Assembly (NCBI GenBank): GCA_903919455.1
Contig: CAIXIJ010000072.1
Location: forward strand, 36,007-100,006
Reading direction: 5' to 3'
DNA: 64,000 nucleotides
DNA from: an uncultured Acidimicrobiaceae bacterium
GTDB taxonomy: Bacteria; Actinomycetota; Acidimicrobiia; Acidimicrobiales; Ilumatobacteraceae
Part shown: positions 52,349 through 61,183 of the stretch, in pieces
Layout: each line of letters begins with the position of its first letter
Position numbering within the stretch: the first letter of the stretch is position 1
The notes under the pieces: generated by a model
What the model saw: the letters and a program-made list of their open reading frames with translations, nothing else
Told to the model about the DNA's origin: nothing
Databases searched by the model: none
Program-made: the position numbers and the translations under genes

Positions 52349-53062
52349 TCAGCGACGTCGAATCGGCCCGAGGGCGCGGGCCGTGCCGTCTGCCATGTGC
52401 AACGTGGTGATCGCTCGGTCGCGCAACGTCACTTCGACGGCGTCCTGTAGGGCGGCGCCGAGTTCCGCGCTTGAGTCATCCACCGCAAAGTGGGTGAGAT
52501 GGGCGTCGGTGACTTGGAGCCGCCAGGCGGCGCGGCCGATCGCCCGATCGTCGAGCCACATCTGCAGTGCGGTGGGGCCATCGTCGGCAATTGCCAGAAC
52601 GGGCTGCTGCTGGCCGATCTCGAACGCGTAGGGGGTGGGGCCGTGACGATCATGGAATGCCAGACGCGCCATGCAGGCCTGCAGCGTGGGGGTGGTGCCT
52701 GTGGGAATCCACCACATCACGGCAGCCGAATCCACCATCCACTCCTGGCGACGCCGGTAGACGTCGCGGTGAAATCCTCGGTAGGCGAACTCGCGGAGTT
52801 GTGCGATGGACTCCCACACCGACGCATTGACCGTGATCAAGGGATCGTCGTAGGGGGCGTCGTCGGTGTCCCTCGAGTCGATGCCATGGCGCCACACGAA
52901 CCCCGGGCTCGCCTCTGCGTGCGCGTTCGTATCGTCGATCAACTCGACGAAACCCTCGGTGGCCGGGTGGCCCACTGGATGCCGGAGTTTCGCGATGTTG
53001 TACTGCGCCAGGTGCACCGCTGGTCGGGTGGAGCCGAAGAGCAGCGGCGATCGCTCGTTCAC
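52349..53062 (-). CDS. DUF3291-like protein with C-terminal extension
   Basis: A 237-residue protein. Residues about 15-160 match what I know of the DUF3291 family: LAQYNIAKLRHP, then FVWRHG, DPLITVNASVWESIAQLREF, a YRRRQEWM segment and MWWIPTGTTPTLQACMARL. No activity is established for the family; it has a ferredoxin-like or antibiotic-monooxygenase-like fold by analogy. About 70 extra residues follow (AIADDGPTALQMWLDDRAIG onwards), ending in an Arg-rich tail. The GTG start overlaps the DHFR-like gene's stop as GTGA. Confidence 0.72.
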   Translation of the reverse strand: MNERSPLLFGSTRPAVHLAQYNIAKLRHPVGHPATEGFVELIDDTNAHAEASPGFVWRHGIDSRDTDDAPYDDPLITVNASVWESIAQLREFAYRGFHRDVYRRRQEWMVDSAAVMWWIPTGTTPTLQACMARLAFHDRHGPTPYAFEIGQQQPVLAIADDGPTALQMWLDDRAIGRAAWRLQVTDAHLTHFAVDDSSAELGAALQDAVEVTLRDRAITTLHMADGTARALGPIRRR

Positions 53063-53634
53063 CGCACGACGTCGTAGACGAGCTTGGTGACGCCGTTCGA
53101 GTAGCTCGCCGATTCGCGCAGGCGCAGTTGGCGCTTGTCGCGGTCGTCGCGGCTGAACATGCTCTTGCCGGCACCGAGGAGCACCGGATACACCAACAGG
53201 TTGTACCGGTCGATGAGGTCGGCGTCGGAGAGCCGACGGCCGAGTTCGGCACTGCCGTGGATGAAGATGGCACCGCCGTCGCTCTGCTTCAACTCGGCGA
53301 TGTCGTCGTTGGAACGCAGGATGGCGATGTCGCCCCATCCGTCGAACAGGTCGGCATCGGTGATGGTGGTCGACACCACGTACTTCGGCAGATCCTGGTA
53401 GGCGGCGTGGTCTTCGGAGCCGCGCCAGACCGGAGCAAAGGCTTCGTAGCTGCGTCGGCCGAACATGAGCGCGGTGGTCTCGGCGAGCTCCTCGCCCTTG
53501 AGCGCGAATGCCTCCGGGACGAACTCCGTGTCGAGGACCCATCCGCCACTGCGGTGGCCTTCCACCTTGCCGCCGGGCGAGTCGACCACACCATCCAAGG
53601 ACATGAAGCCCGTGTACACCAGTTCTCGTCCCAT
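53059..53634 (-). CDS. Dihydrofolate reductase family protein (RibD C-terminal type)
   Basis: A 191-residue protein of the RibD C-terminal/DHFR-like fold common in actinobacteria, an NADPH-dependent reductase of uncertain substrate. Seen: VYTGFMSLDGVVDSPGG at the start, ALMFGRRSYEAFAPVW (about 53) and the nucleotide-binding GGAIFIHGSAELGRRL (about 126). AAGGAAGG four bases before the ATG sets the start. The end overlaps the DUF3291-like gene, so the two form an operon. Confidence 0.88.
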   Translation of the reverse strand: MGRELVYTGFMSLDGVVDSPGGKVEGHRSGGWVLDTEFVPEAFALKGEELAETTALMFGRRSYEAFAPVWRGSEDHAAYQDLPKYVVSTTITDADLFDGWGDIAILRSNDDIAELKQSDGGAIFIHGSAELGRRLSDADLIDRYNLLVYPVLLGAGKSMFSRDDRDKRQLRLRESASYSNGVTKLVYDVVR

Positions 53635-53685
53635 GTGACCTTCCTTGTGTCGAGCGAGGGCGGAGGCCGACTCGTTCGTCGAAGC

Positions 53686-54588
53686 CTAGTAACCGACGGT
53701 GACCGGGGAAGCGGGAGCGGGGCTGCCTGGCAGGCCGATGGCGACCAGTCGTGTCTGCCTTGCCGCGTCGTCCCATGTTGCGCCGGGCGTGAGCCTGCTG
53801 CGTCGCCCGACCACCTGCAGCACGTAGTGGCGGGTGGGGTCGTTGGCCAACCACACGGTTCCTTTGGCCCGCACGATGCCGTCGTGAAGGTTGGCCACCC
53901 ACGTCTCGAGCGCCTCCCGCTCGATCGGTGCGTCGAACGCCCACGACCAGGTCTCGTGTTCGGTGTGCGGTTCGTCGTCGTGCGTGGAATCGGCATGCAC
54001 ACCCAGTAGCAACGGCATCGCCACCTGCGCCTCGATGGCATCGATGAGTACCGCGTCGGGGGCCGCGGTGTGGGCCCACTCCCGGAGTGAAGCTGCGCTC
54101 TCGGCACTCACCAGATCGAGTTTGTTCAGCACCAGCAGTTCGGCGGAGCGCAATTGACGCTGCACGGTTCGGCCCACCACCCGGTCGGAGGCTCGACGGC
54201 GCACCGTCTCCGCGTCGGCCACCACCACGATGCCATCGAGTCGAAACCCGGGCGTGAGCGCGTGGTGCGAAATGGGCCCGGGGTCGGCAACGCCGCTTGC
54301 TTCGATGATGAGATGTTCGGGTGGCTCGGGTTGGTTGCGGATGGCGAGCAACGTGTCCATCAACGTGCCGGCCAAGCCGCAACACACGCACCCGTTGGCC
54401 AGCGTGATGGTGGAGCCATCCGTGGCGACGATGAGGTCCTGGTCGATGGCGATCGACCCGAAATCGTTCACCAACACCGTGGTGCGTCGCCCGGTACCGG
54501 TACGAAGAAGATGGTTGACCAGGGTGGTCTTGCCGGCCCCCAGGTAGCCGCCGATCACGGTGACCGCAATCGGCGTGCGGTCGGTCAC
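53686..54588 (-). CDS. CobW/COG0523 family GTPase (metal chaperone)
   Basis: A 300-residue G3E-family GTPase. Seen: Walker A GGYLGAGKTTLVNHLL (about residue 12), the metal-binding GCVCCGLAGTLMDTL (CxCC, about 70), the G-domain IIEASGVADPGPIS and the guanine motif LNKLDLV (about 143). Members deliver Zn2+ or other metals to enzymes. The GTG at 54588 overlaps the stop of the upstream amidohydrolase (GTGA), and amidohydrolases are metal enzymes, so it may serve that partner. The C-terminal domain is short. Confidence 0.9.
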   Translation of the reverse strand: MTDRTPIAVTVIGGYLGAGKTTLVNHLLRTGTGRRTTVLVNDFGSIAIDQDLIVATDGSTITLANGCVCCGLAGTLMDTLLAIRNQPEPPEHLIIEASGVADPGPISHHALTPGFRLDGIVVVADAETVRRRASDRVVGRTVQRQLRSAELLVLNKLDLVSAESAASLREWAHTAAPDAVLIDAIEAQVAMPLLLGVHADSTHDDEPHTEHETWSWAFDAPIEREALETWVANLHDGIVRAKGTVWLANDPTRHYVLQVVGRRSRLTPGATWDDAARQTRLVAIGLPGSPAPASPVTVGY

Positions 54589-56240
54589 GGCCGTGGGGCC
54601 TCGAACGCCGTACCGCCCACCACGGTGCCCCACACCGCGATGTCGCGGATGGCCATCGGGTCGACGTCGAGTGGCGATTCATCGAGCACGGCGAAGTCGG
54701 CCAACTTGCCGGCCTCGATCGAGCCGATCTCGTCGTCCATGTGCAACTGGAAGGCGCCGCCAATGGTGGCGGCGTGCAGCGCTTCGTACGGAGTGATCTT
54801 CTCGTACTCGCCCAACACCCGGCCCGACGGCGTGACCCGGTTCACCGCACACCACATGGTGTGCAGATGACCAATGGGGGTGACGCCCGAGTCGGAGTGG
54901 AACGACAGCGGCACGTTGTTGTCGAGCGCAGTGCGGCAGGCCCACATGCCGCGTGCTCGTTCGGGCCCCATGGTGAGGTCGTGGTGCTGATCGCCCCAGT
55001 ACCAGATGTGGTTGGTGAAGATGTTGGCGCACAAACCCAGGCGGCCCATGCGGCGGTATTGGGCGGCGGTGGTGGTCTGCGAGTGCTGCACCACGTGGCG
55101 ATGGTCGAGCCACGCATCGGTGCGCAGCACTTCTTCCACGGCGTTGATGAACACCTCGGCGGCGCCGTTGCCGTTGCAGTGCACGTGCACGTTGAGCTTC
55201 TGCGCGTGGAAGGCGCGGATTGCATCGACGAGTTCCTCGGGCGTGGAGAGCAGAAGGCCGTGGTCCTCTCCGGTGTAGTAGCCGGGGGCGAGCATCACTG
55301 CCGTCCATCCCTGGAGCGACCCGTCGATCACCAGCTTGATGCCCTGGTTGCGCAACTTCGGCGTGCTGTGGTTGTCGCGCAGATCGACCGCAGCCTGTGC
55401 CACGGCGGGGTAGTCGGCGGTGGAGCCGGGCATCGCTGGCACGTTGTACATCACCATGCGTGCGGGGAAGTCGTCGCTGTTCACGATCTGCTCCCACGGC
55501 TCGCGAACCTGGGGCATCAGCAGGAACGTACCCACCAGTTCGGTGGAGGTGGTGACGCCTGCGTTGCGGCACATCTCGGCGTGAATCATCAGCACGTCGG
55601 GGCCGCTGGCCTTGGCCATGAACGCGCCCATTGCCTGGGTGGCCAGGCTCATCGCCGGCGATTCCTGCAGCTCACCGTTCGGCTCGCCATCGGCGTCGCG
55701 TCCGACGCCGGGGGTGACTGCATCGCGGGTGATCCCCTCGGCCGCGAGCAGCGCCGAGTTCACGGTGGCCAGGTGGCCGCTGGCGTGGCGAATGAAGATG
55801 GGGCGAGTGGCCGACACCTGGTCGAGCAAGCGCTTGTCGAGCCGTGCTTCGTTGGGAAAGAAGATGGGGTCGAAACCGTTGGCCAACAACTGCTCACCCT
55901 CGGGCAGCGCCGCGTCGATCTCGCGCAGCTTGGCCACCAGCGCATCGTAGGTGTCGATGGGTTCGGTGAGCGTGCCGTCCGGCAGCGGGTACGGGTAGTA
56001 GCCGAGGTACGGCACCATGGCGGTGAGCGCGTCCATGGTGTGACCGTGCGCTTCCACGAACCCGGGCACGAGCACCTTGTCGGCAAAGCGGTCGTCGACA
56101 GTGTGTGGCCCCCAACTCGCACACTCCTCGAGTGTGCCGACAGCGATGATCATGCCGTCGCGCACAGCCACGGCCGTGGCCTCGGGGTTTGCTGGGTTCA
56201 TCGTGACGATCTTGCGTGCCGTGAAGACGATGGTGCTCAT
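54585..56240 (-). CDS. Amidohydrolase family protein (YtcJ-like)
   Basis: A 551-residue metal-dependent hydrolase of the amidohydrolase_3 type. Seen: the N-terminal composite domain KIVTMNPANPEATAVAVRDG, the HxH metal motif in VPGFVEAHGHTMDALTA (about residue 62-78), the later VHVHCNGNGAAEVFINAVE and HRHVVQHSQTT, and the C-terminal metal Asp region LSFHSDSGVTPIG. The substrate is unknown; such enzymes hydrolyse cyclic or exocyclic amides. The start at 56240 has no ribosome site but sits six bases after a TACAAT box, suggesting a leaderless transcript. It is coupled to the CobW-type GTPase. Confidence 0.9.
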   Translation of the reverse strand: MSTIVFTARKIVTMNPANPEATAVAVRDGMIIAVGTLEECASWGPHTVDDRFADKVLVPGFVEAHGHTMDALTAMVPYLGYYPYPLPDGTLTEPIDTYDALVAKLREIDAALPEGEQLLANGFDPIFFPNEARLDKRLLDQVSATRPIFIRHASGHLATVNSALLAAEGITRDAVTPGVGRDADGEPNGELQESPAMSLATQAMGAFMAKASGPDVLMIHAEMCRNAGVTTSTELVGTFLLMPQVREPWEQIVNSDDFPARMVMYNVPAMPGSTADYPAVAQAAVDLRDNHSTPKLRNQGIKLVIDGSLQGWTAVMLAPGYYTGEDHGLLLSTPEELVDAIRAFHAQKLNVHVHCNGNGAAEVFINAVEEVLRTDAWLDHRHVVQHSQTTTAAQYRRMGRLGLCANIFTNHIWYWGDQHHDLTMGPERARGMWACRTALDNNVPLSFHSDSGVTPIGHLHTMWCAVNRVTPSGRVLGEYEKITPYEALHAATIGGAFQLHMDDEIGSIEAGKLADFAVLDESPLDVDPMAIRDIAVWGTVVGGTAFEAPRP

Positions 56241-56246
56241 GGCCGG

Positions 56247-56276
56247 ATTGTAGACAGTTCCCCTGTTCCGATTGAA
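56247..56276 (-). promoter_or_regulatory. Predicted leaderless promoter for the amidohydrolase
   Basis: On the minus strand TTCAAT and TACAAT are separated by 18 bp, and the A of the ATG falls seven bases after the TACAAT box. That spacing places transcription start at the start codon, in line with the absent Shine-Dalgarno sequence. Confidence 0.5.
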
Positions 56277-56375
56277 CGTTGTGCGTCCCAGGCGAGGTTC
56301 GGCCGTCGCGACCCACCCACGTGGGCAGGAAACGCTGCTCCATCTGCCGCACGATTCCCTGCCCACGACGCGGCC

Positions 56376-56514
56376 GAGGCGCCCGGTCGACTGCCGGACG
56401 CCTCGCGGAACTTGTGGGGGTCTGAGCGAGATGAAAGAAAGGCATGGTCAGAGGAGTCGTGCTTCGGCCGTCTAGGTGTGGGCTTCACACGCGAATCGGC
56501 GTTCGTTTACACGG
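56376..56514 (+). repeat. Left copy of an imperfect direct repeat (pair with 62414-62545)
   Basis: The copies share order and sequence: a CCCGG/CCGG hairpin (here GAGGCGCCCGG...CCGGACGCCTC with one mismatch, 56376-56404), then GTGGGG, AGCGA, ATGAAA, TCAGAGG, and a final block at 56485-56514 that matches 62516-62545 in 27 of 30 bases. The 37 bases before that block match ungapped in 22. The right end of this copy lies in the first codons of the decarboxylase remnant. Confidence 0.65.
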
Positions 56515-57152
56515 CCGGCACGACGAGTTCCGGTGAGATCGAATCGCTCGATGCCGGGCGCGGCGCCCGTTGGCGCCACATCGACGCGGCATGGGCAGGT
56601 CCGCTGCGGCTCAGCGACCGCCACCGCCATCTGCTCGATGGCATCGAGCAGGCCGACAGTGTGGCGATCTCGGCCCACAAGTGGCTCTTCCAGCCGAAGG
56701 AATCCGCGTTCGTGCTGTTCGCCGACCACGAGGCGGCGCACCGGTCCATCAGCGTCGACGGCGCATACCTGGCCGTTCCGAACGTCGGGATTCTGGGATC
56801 ACACGGCGCCGTCGCAGCGCCGCTCGTCGCCATGCTCCTGGCATATGGTCGTGAAGGAGTTGCCGGCATGATCGACCGGACGATGGAACTCGTCGAGGAT
56901 CTCGCCGAACTGGTCGACGCCCACGACGATCTCGAATCGAGATCAGCCCCGAGCAGCGGCGTGCTGTGCTGGCGCCACCGGCGCGTGAGCGTCGACGACA
57001 TCAAGCGGCATCTTCCTGAGGGCGTCTTGGTGTCCACCACGGCCATCAACGGTGAGCCGTGGCTCCGCTCGGTCGCGGCCAATCCCAGTGCCGACCCAGC
57101 CAACGTCGTTGCCGGCGTGCTGCAGGCCGCCAGCAACTTCAACGCACCGTGA
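56476..57152 (+). pseudogene. C-terminal remnant of a group II PLP-dependent decarboxylase
   Basis: The frame ending at 57152 matches the second half of the aromatic-amino-acid/glutamate decarboxylase family: FVYTAGTTSSGEIESLD, WRHIDAAWAGPL, and the PLP lysine in SAHKWLFQPKESAFVLF. The C-terminal domain then runs to a normal end. The first 200 or more residues, with the substrate pocket and most of the large domain, are missing, and no start codon with a ribosome site precedes the match. The decay point coincides with the left direct repeat. It is judged non-functional. Confidence 0.75.
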
Positions 57153-57169
57153 ACTGGGCGCTCGGGTGA

Positions 57170-57340
57170 ATCACCCCGCCGACCTTCTCGCCCGCCGGGT
57201 CCAGACTCTCCCCGGCCGAACTACGCGAGACGCTCATCACGCTTGCCCCCTACGCCGGTTACCCGCGTGTGGTCGGACTCGTTGGTGAATGCGAAGGCGT
57301 CATCGCCAAGTGGAACAAAGAGCAGCAAGCCCCTGCGTAG
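57170..57340 (+). pseudogene. C-terminal remnant of a carboxymuconolactone decarboxylase-like gene
   Basis: Between a TGA at 57167 and a TAG at 57338 one frame reads TFSPAGSRLSPAELRETLIT followed by APYAGYPRVVGLVGECEGVI. This is the ELRE-T-L-YAGYP C-terminal signature of the carboxymuconolactone decarboxylase/AhpD-like family. The start codon, N-terminus and catalytic CxxC part are absent. With the adjacent decarboxylase remnant it shows this is a deletion-scarred region. Confidence 0.65.
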
Positions 57341-57350
57341 CGCTCACCGT

Positions 57351-57368
57351 GAAAGGTTGGCGAAAGGT
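57351..57368 (+). promoter_or_regulatory. SARP-type operator (two GAAAGGT heptamers, 11-bp phase)
   Basis: GAAAGGT at 57351-57357 and again at 57362-57368, starting 11 bp apart, upstream of the phytanoyl-CoA dioxygenase-like gene. Eight bases after the second copy is CATCCT, a weak -10, and 7 bases further the ATG, so transcripts may be leaderless. The spacer and flank (TTGGC, CTGT) also match the second site at 61184-61212. Confidence 0.75.
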
Positions 57369-57388
57369 CTGTGGTTCATCCTTAGACC

Positions 57389-58234
57389 ATGGACATTCCT
57401 CACCTGCCTTCAACTTCGTCGCTCGACGAAGTCATGCAGCACATCGACCTCGCCGGAGCAGTGATCATCGACCGCCTCTTCGCCGGGTCCGTGCTCGATG
57501 CTCTGAGCCGAGATCTTGCTCCGTATCTGCGCTCGAAGCCCGCCGGCAGCCAAACCGGCAACGAGTCGCAGCAATCATTCCACGGGCCCCGCACCACACG
57601 TTTCGGCGGGCTCGCCGGCAAATCCGCAGCGTTCGTTGATGTGCTACTCAACCCACTAGTGCTCGGCGCGGCAGAGCAACTTCTGCTGCCCGCTTGCGGT
57701 GCCATCCAGTGCGCCGGCACACAAGTGATGGCCATCGGGCCGGGCGAGCCGGCACAGTACCTGCACCGCGACCAAGGCGCTTGGCAAACTCTCGTCGAGG
57801 CCGACTTCGCCCCCGAGCTCGCGATGTCGGCGATGGTCGCAATCACTGATTTCACCGCCGCGAATGGCGCCACCCGCGTGAGCCCCGGAACGCACAAAAT
57901 GGCGCGAACCGATTTCGCTGCGTTTGATGAAGGTCTGGTGAAGCAGGCCGAGATGGAGGCCGGATCGGTATTGCTCTACACCTCAAAGGTGGTGCACAGC
58001 GGAGGCGCTAACCAGACGAACGCGACACGGGTCGGTATGCACATCTTCTTCGCCCTTGGCTGGTTGCGCTCTGAGGAGGCTCATCAGATCGCTCTCTCGA
58101 AAGACGATGCGATTCGTTTACCCGAGCGGGCGCGGAGCCTGCTGGGATTCGGCGCATACGATGGCGACCAATACGGCGGCGGCCGCTTGTGGACTGTGGA
58201 TTACGACGACCCTGCGGCGTTGTATCGGGTCTGA
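57389..58234 (+). CDS. Phytanoyl-CoA dioxygenase (PhyH) family protein
   Basis: A 281-residue Fe(II)/2-oxoglutarate-dependent oxygenase. The iron facial triad is visible: HxD in QYLHRDQGAW (about residue 125-127) and the distal His in TSKVVHSGGANQT (about 203). The 2-oxoglutarate Arg is in NATRVGMHIFFALGW (about 213). Such enzymes hydroxylate lipids or natural-product intermediates. Codon choice favours GTC/GAA more than the GTG-rich genes to the left. Its promoter carries two SARP-type heptamers and its downstream neighbour is a SARP regulator, so a role in a specialised pathway is likely. Confidence 0.88.
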   Translation: MDIPHLPSTSSLDEVMQHIDLAGAVIIDRLFAGSVLDALSRDLAPYLRSKPAGSQTGNESQQSFHGPRTTRFGGLAGKSAAFVDVLLNPLVLGAAEQLLLPACGAIQCAGTQVMAIGPGEPAQYLHRDQGAWQTLVEADFAPELAMSAMVAITDFTAANGATRVSPGTHKMARTDFAAFDEGLVKQAEMEAGSVLLYTSKVVHSGGANQTNATRVGMHIFFALGWLRSEEAHQIALSKDDAIRLPERARSLLGFGAYDGDQYGGGRLWTVDYDDPAALYRV

Positions 58235-58286
58235 CCGTCGACGTTGCGCCCTTCCCAGCCCTGCGGAGATATGTGAAAGTTTGGCC

Positions 58287-61163
58287 GTGACTATCTCGGT
58301 TCTGGGCCGCGCACGACTGCGCGGGCAAGAAATTCCCTCAGCGAGACAGCGCCGGCTCGTCGCCGCACTGGTGCTGCACCGTGGGTCCGACGTTTCGAGC
58401 GGGCGGCTCGCTGAATACATCTGGGGCGAGCAGCAACCAGCCGACCCAAGCGCCGCGCTACACACGCTGGTCTCGCGTGTTCGCACGATGCTGCCCGATA
58501 CCGCAATCATCGAAGCGTTGCGAGGCAGCTACCGGCTTGTTGCGCCCACAGGCGTGATCGATATCGACCGAGTGCTTCATTGGCGAGCCGCAATCGCTGA
58601 GCTCAATACCTCTGAGCAGCCGGCGGCGATTGATGAGTTCCTCGCGTTGTATACGGGCGAACCCTTCGTCGACATTGATGACATCGACGCCATCGCCGCG
58701 CGAGAGCAGGCCCTCGAACTTCGAGTGGGCTTACTTGAGGCTCGAGCCGAATCAGCGATCTTGGCCGGGAATGTCGACGCCGCAATCATCACGCTGCGCG
58801 AAGTTCTCATCGAGCGACCCGACCGCGAATCGTCCGCAGCGTTGCTGATGGAAACGCTGTACCGCAGCGGTCGGCAACCCGAAGCACTGGCCGTATACGC
58901 CACCTTGCGTGACCACCTGCTCAACGAGTTCGGGGTGGATCCAACGCCTCGGCTGTCCGAGCTAGAAGTCGCGATTCTGCGCCACGACCTCACGCCCACG
59001 GCGCCCCCCGCTGACGCACCGAGGAGCATCCGCCGAGCCACGATGCCGCATCGGGCGAGCAGCTTTGTGGGCCGCGGCCACGAGGTAGACGGACTGGCTG
59101 CATTGCTCACCCGCGTCAGGTTCGTCACCGTGCTTGGCCCAGGCGGAATCGGCAAGACCAGCCTCGCGTCTGAAGTCGCAACGAAGGTCGAGGGCGTCGG
59201 CACTCGTGTCGTTGTGGCCGAACTCGCCGACCTTGCTGAGGGAACCGACCTTGCTGCAGCAGTTGCCGGTCGAATCAAAGCCCCAACCCAAGCCACAGAG
59301 TCGCCACAGGATGCCCTTGCCCACCACCTCGCGAGCGCTCCCACTCTGCTGTACCTAGACAACTGCGAGCATCTCCTCGAGAGCGTGGCCGATCTCATCG
59401 CAACCCTGCTGGGGGCGTCACCCACTCTGCGCATCCTCGCAACCAGCAGAGAACCGATCGGCGCCGAGGGCGAGCACCGCTGGGTGATTCACGGCCTGCC
59501 AATAGCCGACGCCGAGCAGTTGTTCGTAGATCGAGCAGGTGCTGCACGTGCGGAAGCAGAGTCGTTGCGCGGCGACGCACGCGTTCGGCTGTTGTGCGAA
59601 CGACTTGATGGCGTTCCTCTAGCGCTTGAACTCGCAGCCAGGGCATTGGCCTATCTGTCCCTCGACGAGATCATCAGTGGTCTCGACAATCGATTCGAGC
59701 TACTCAACCGCAACCGACGCTCTGCTCCCAATCGCCATCAAAGTCTGGAGGCAACTCTCGATTGGTCGTACCAACGACTGCAACCGTTCGAACAGCAGGC
59801 CTTCGATCGGCTGGGGGTGTTTGCCGGAACTTTCAGCGCCGAAGATGCGCGTCAATTGGTAGGACCGCATGCCGCCGATGTCATTGCGACTCTGGTCGAC
59901 CGATCGCTGGTGGGTGTCGACCCTCTCGCAACGCCGGCCCGATACGAACTGCTCGACACGATGCGCGCGTATGCCCGGCGCAATCGGGGTGATCAACTCG
60001 ACATCGATCGGGCTGCGCTCGCCCACTTCGTATTGGACTATGCCATTACGGCCTCGGCACGCACGTCGGGGCCGGATGAGTCGAAGTGGTTCAACGACCT
60101 TCGAGCGAGCATGGCCAACCTCCGACAGGCATACCAATTTTTCGTCGAGACGCGCAACGACAACCACCGCGTGCGCCTCGTTGCTGCGCTCGCCATGTGG
60201 GCATGGCAATGCGACCAAGCCGAGGTTCTGGCGTGGGCGCTTGAGACCGCCCTCGACGTCTCCGTCACCGACCCTGAACTTGCGGCGTACGCATTTGCCG
60301 CTGCAACCATCACGCGGTCTCGATCGAATGAGTTGTTCGAAGGCGCCGACACAGCACAGCGAGCCGCGATCGTCACGCAATCAACAGGCGGCGTGGCAGC
60401 AGCGCTGAGTTTCTACGCTGCGGCCGAAGTCGGGCTGTTTCGCGGCGAGTTCAGCTCGGCCGAGCAGTCGGCGCTTCGCGCGTACAGCTTCGGCGTGGCT
60501 GCAGGCGACGCCCCCGGGGCGCGGGCAGCGACATTCTTCGCAGCGATTGATGCGGCATTAGCGATCATCTATTCGGGCCGCTCCGCAGAGGCCGGAATCT
60601 GGATCGACACAGCTCATCGTTTGGCAATCGAACTCGACAGCGCGGGCGCTCATGCTTGGGTCGAATTCACTCAGGCCGACGCGGCATTCAGTAGTGGCGA
60701 CATCGACCGAGCGCTCGAGCATATGAACCGTTGCGTCGCTCTGATCGACGGGTCACAACACTCGTTCCTAGCCGGCGTGGCCGACCTCTCGCTTGCGACG
60801 CTCGCTTCGGCCCAGAACGGGCTGAAGCCCGGAACCGTCCGACGCGACCTGCTCTTGTCGGTCTTTGAGCGCTGGCAAACCACCATGTCGTGGGCCCAGG
60901 CAACGCTCGGCCTACGCCTGCTCGCTGCGGCGTTGGCGGCCGAGGGGCAGAGCCTCAACGCTGCGGTGATACTGGGCGCGTTTTTCGCCTCGGCTGTAGA
61001 CCCCGGCGACGCTCGGATCCAAATGGCCGAGACCTTGTCACGGTTGAGTGGCGACCTGTCCGACGGAGAGCTGCAGCGCTTGCTTGCCCAAGGAGGCGCC
61101 ATGTCGCTTCACGACGCTGTGCAACATGCGATCGAGATTCTGACCGACTCGTTACCCAACTGA
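58287..61163 (+). CDS. AfsR/SARP-type regulator: winged helix + BTAD + NB-ARC + TPR-like
   Basis: A 958-residue transcription activator in the size class of AfsR. The start is the GTG at 58287 (TISVLGRARLRGQEIPSARQ), where the OmpR-type winged helix begins; it ends near residue 90 after GSYRLVAP. A BTAD follows (about 95-240), then an NB-ARC ATPase with Walker A LGPGGIGKTSLA (about 283), Walker B LLYLDNCEH (about 354), ATSREPIG and RLDGVPLALELAARAL, then about 400 residues of helical repeats. It should bind heptamers at 11-bp intervals and activate with ATP. Candidate targets lie on both sides at 57351 and 61184. Only a single half-site-like GAAAGTT (58275) precedes its own start. Confidence 0.9.
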   Translation: MTISVLGRARLRGQEIPSARQRRLVAALVLHRGSDVSSGRLAEYIWGEQQPADPSAALHTLVSRVRTMLPDTAIIEALRGSYRLVAPTGVIDIDRVLHWRAAIAELNTSEQPAAIDEFLALYTGEPFVDIDDIDAIAAREQALELRVGLLEARAESAILAGNVDAAIITLREVLIERPDRESSAALLMETLYRSGRQPEALAVYATLRDHLLNEFGVDPTPRLSELEVAILRHDLTPTAPPADAPRSIRRATMPHRASSFVGRGHEVDGLAALLTRVRFVTVLGPGGIGKTSLASEVATKVEGVGTRVVVAELADLAEGTDLAAAVAGRIKAPTQATESPQDALAHHLASAPTLLYLDNCEHLLESVADLIATLLGASPTLRILATSREPIGAEGEHRWVIHGLPIADAEQLFVDRAGAARAEAESLRGDARVRLLCERLDGVPLALELAARALAYLSLDEIISGLDNRFELLNRNRRSAPNRHQSLEATLDWSYQRLQPFEQQAFDRLGVFAGTFSAEDARQLVGPHAADVIATLVDRSLVGVDPLATPARYELLDTMRAYARRNRGDQLDIDRAALAHFVLDYAITASARTSGPDESKWFNDLRASMANLRQAYQFFVETRNDNHRVRLVAALAMWAWQCDQAEVLAWALETALDVSVTDPELAAYAFAAATITRSRSNELFEGADTAQRAAIVTQSTGGVAAALSFYAAAEVGLFRGEFSSAEQSALRAYSFGVAAGDAPGARAATFFAAIDAALAIIYSGRSAEAGIWIDTAHRLAIELDSAGAHAWVEFTQADAAFSSGDIDRALEHMNRCVALIDGSQHSFLAGVADLSLATLASAQNGLKPGTVRRDLLLSVFERWQTTMSWAQATLGLRLLAAALAAEGQSLNAAVILGAFFASAVDPGDARIQMAETLSRLSGDLSDGELQRLLAQGGAMSLHDAVQHAIEILTDSLPN

Positions 61164-61183
61164 GCTCTACGCAACTGGTCACT

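Noticed and set aside
54741..56475. The decarboxylase remnant's frame stays open upstream to 54741
   Set aside because: The upstream part is antisense to the amidohydrolase and has no similarity to decarboxylases, so it is not the missing N-terminus.
56429..56475. A 14-codon leader peptide (MKERHGQRSRASAV) in the left repeat
   Set aside because: The right copy of the repeat does not keep the frame or the stop, so there is no support for translation.
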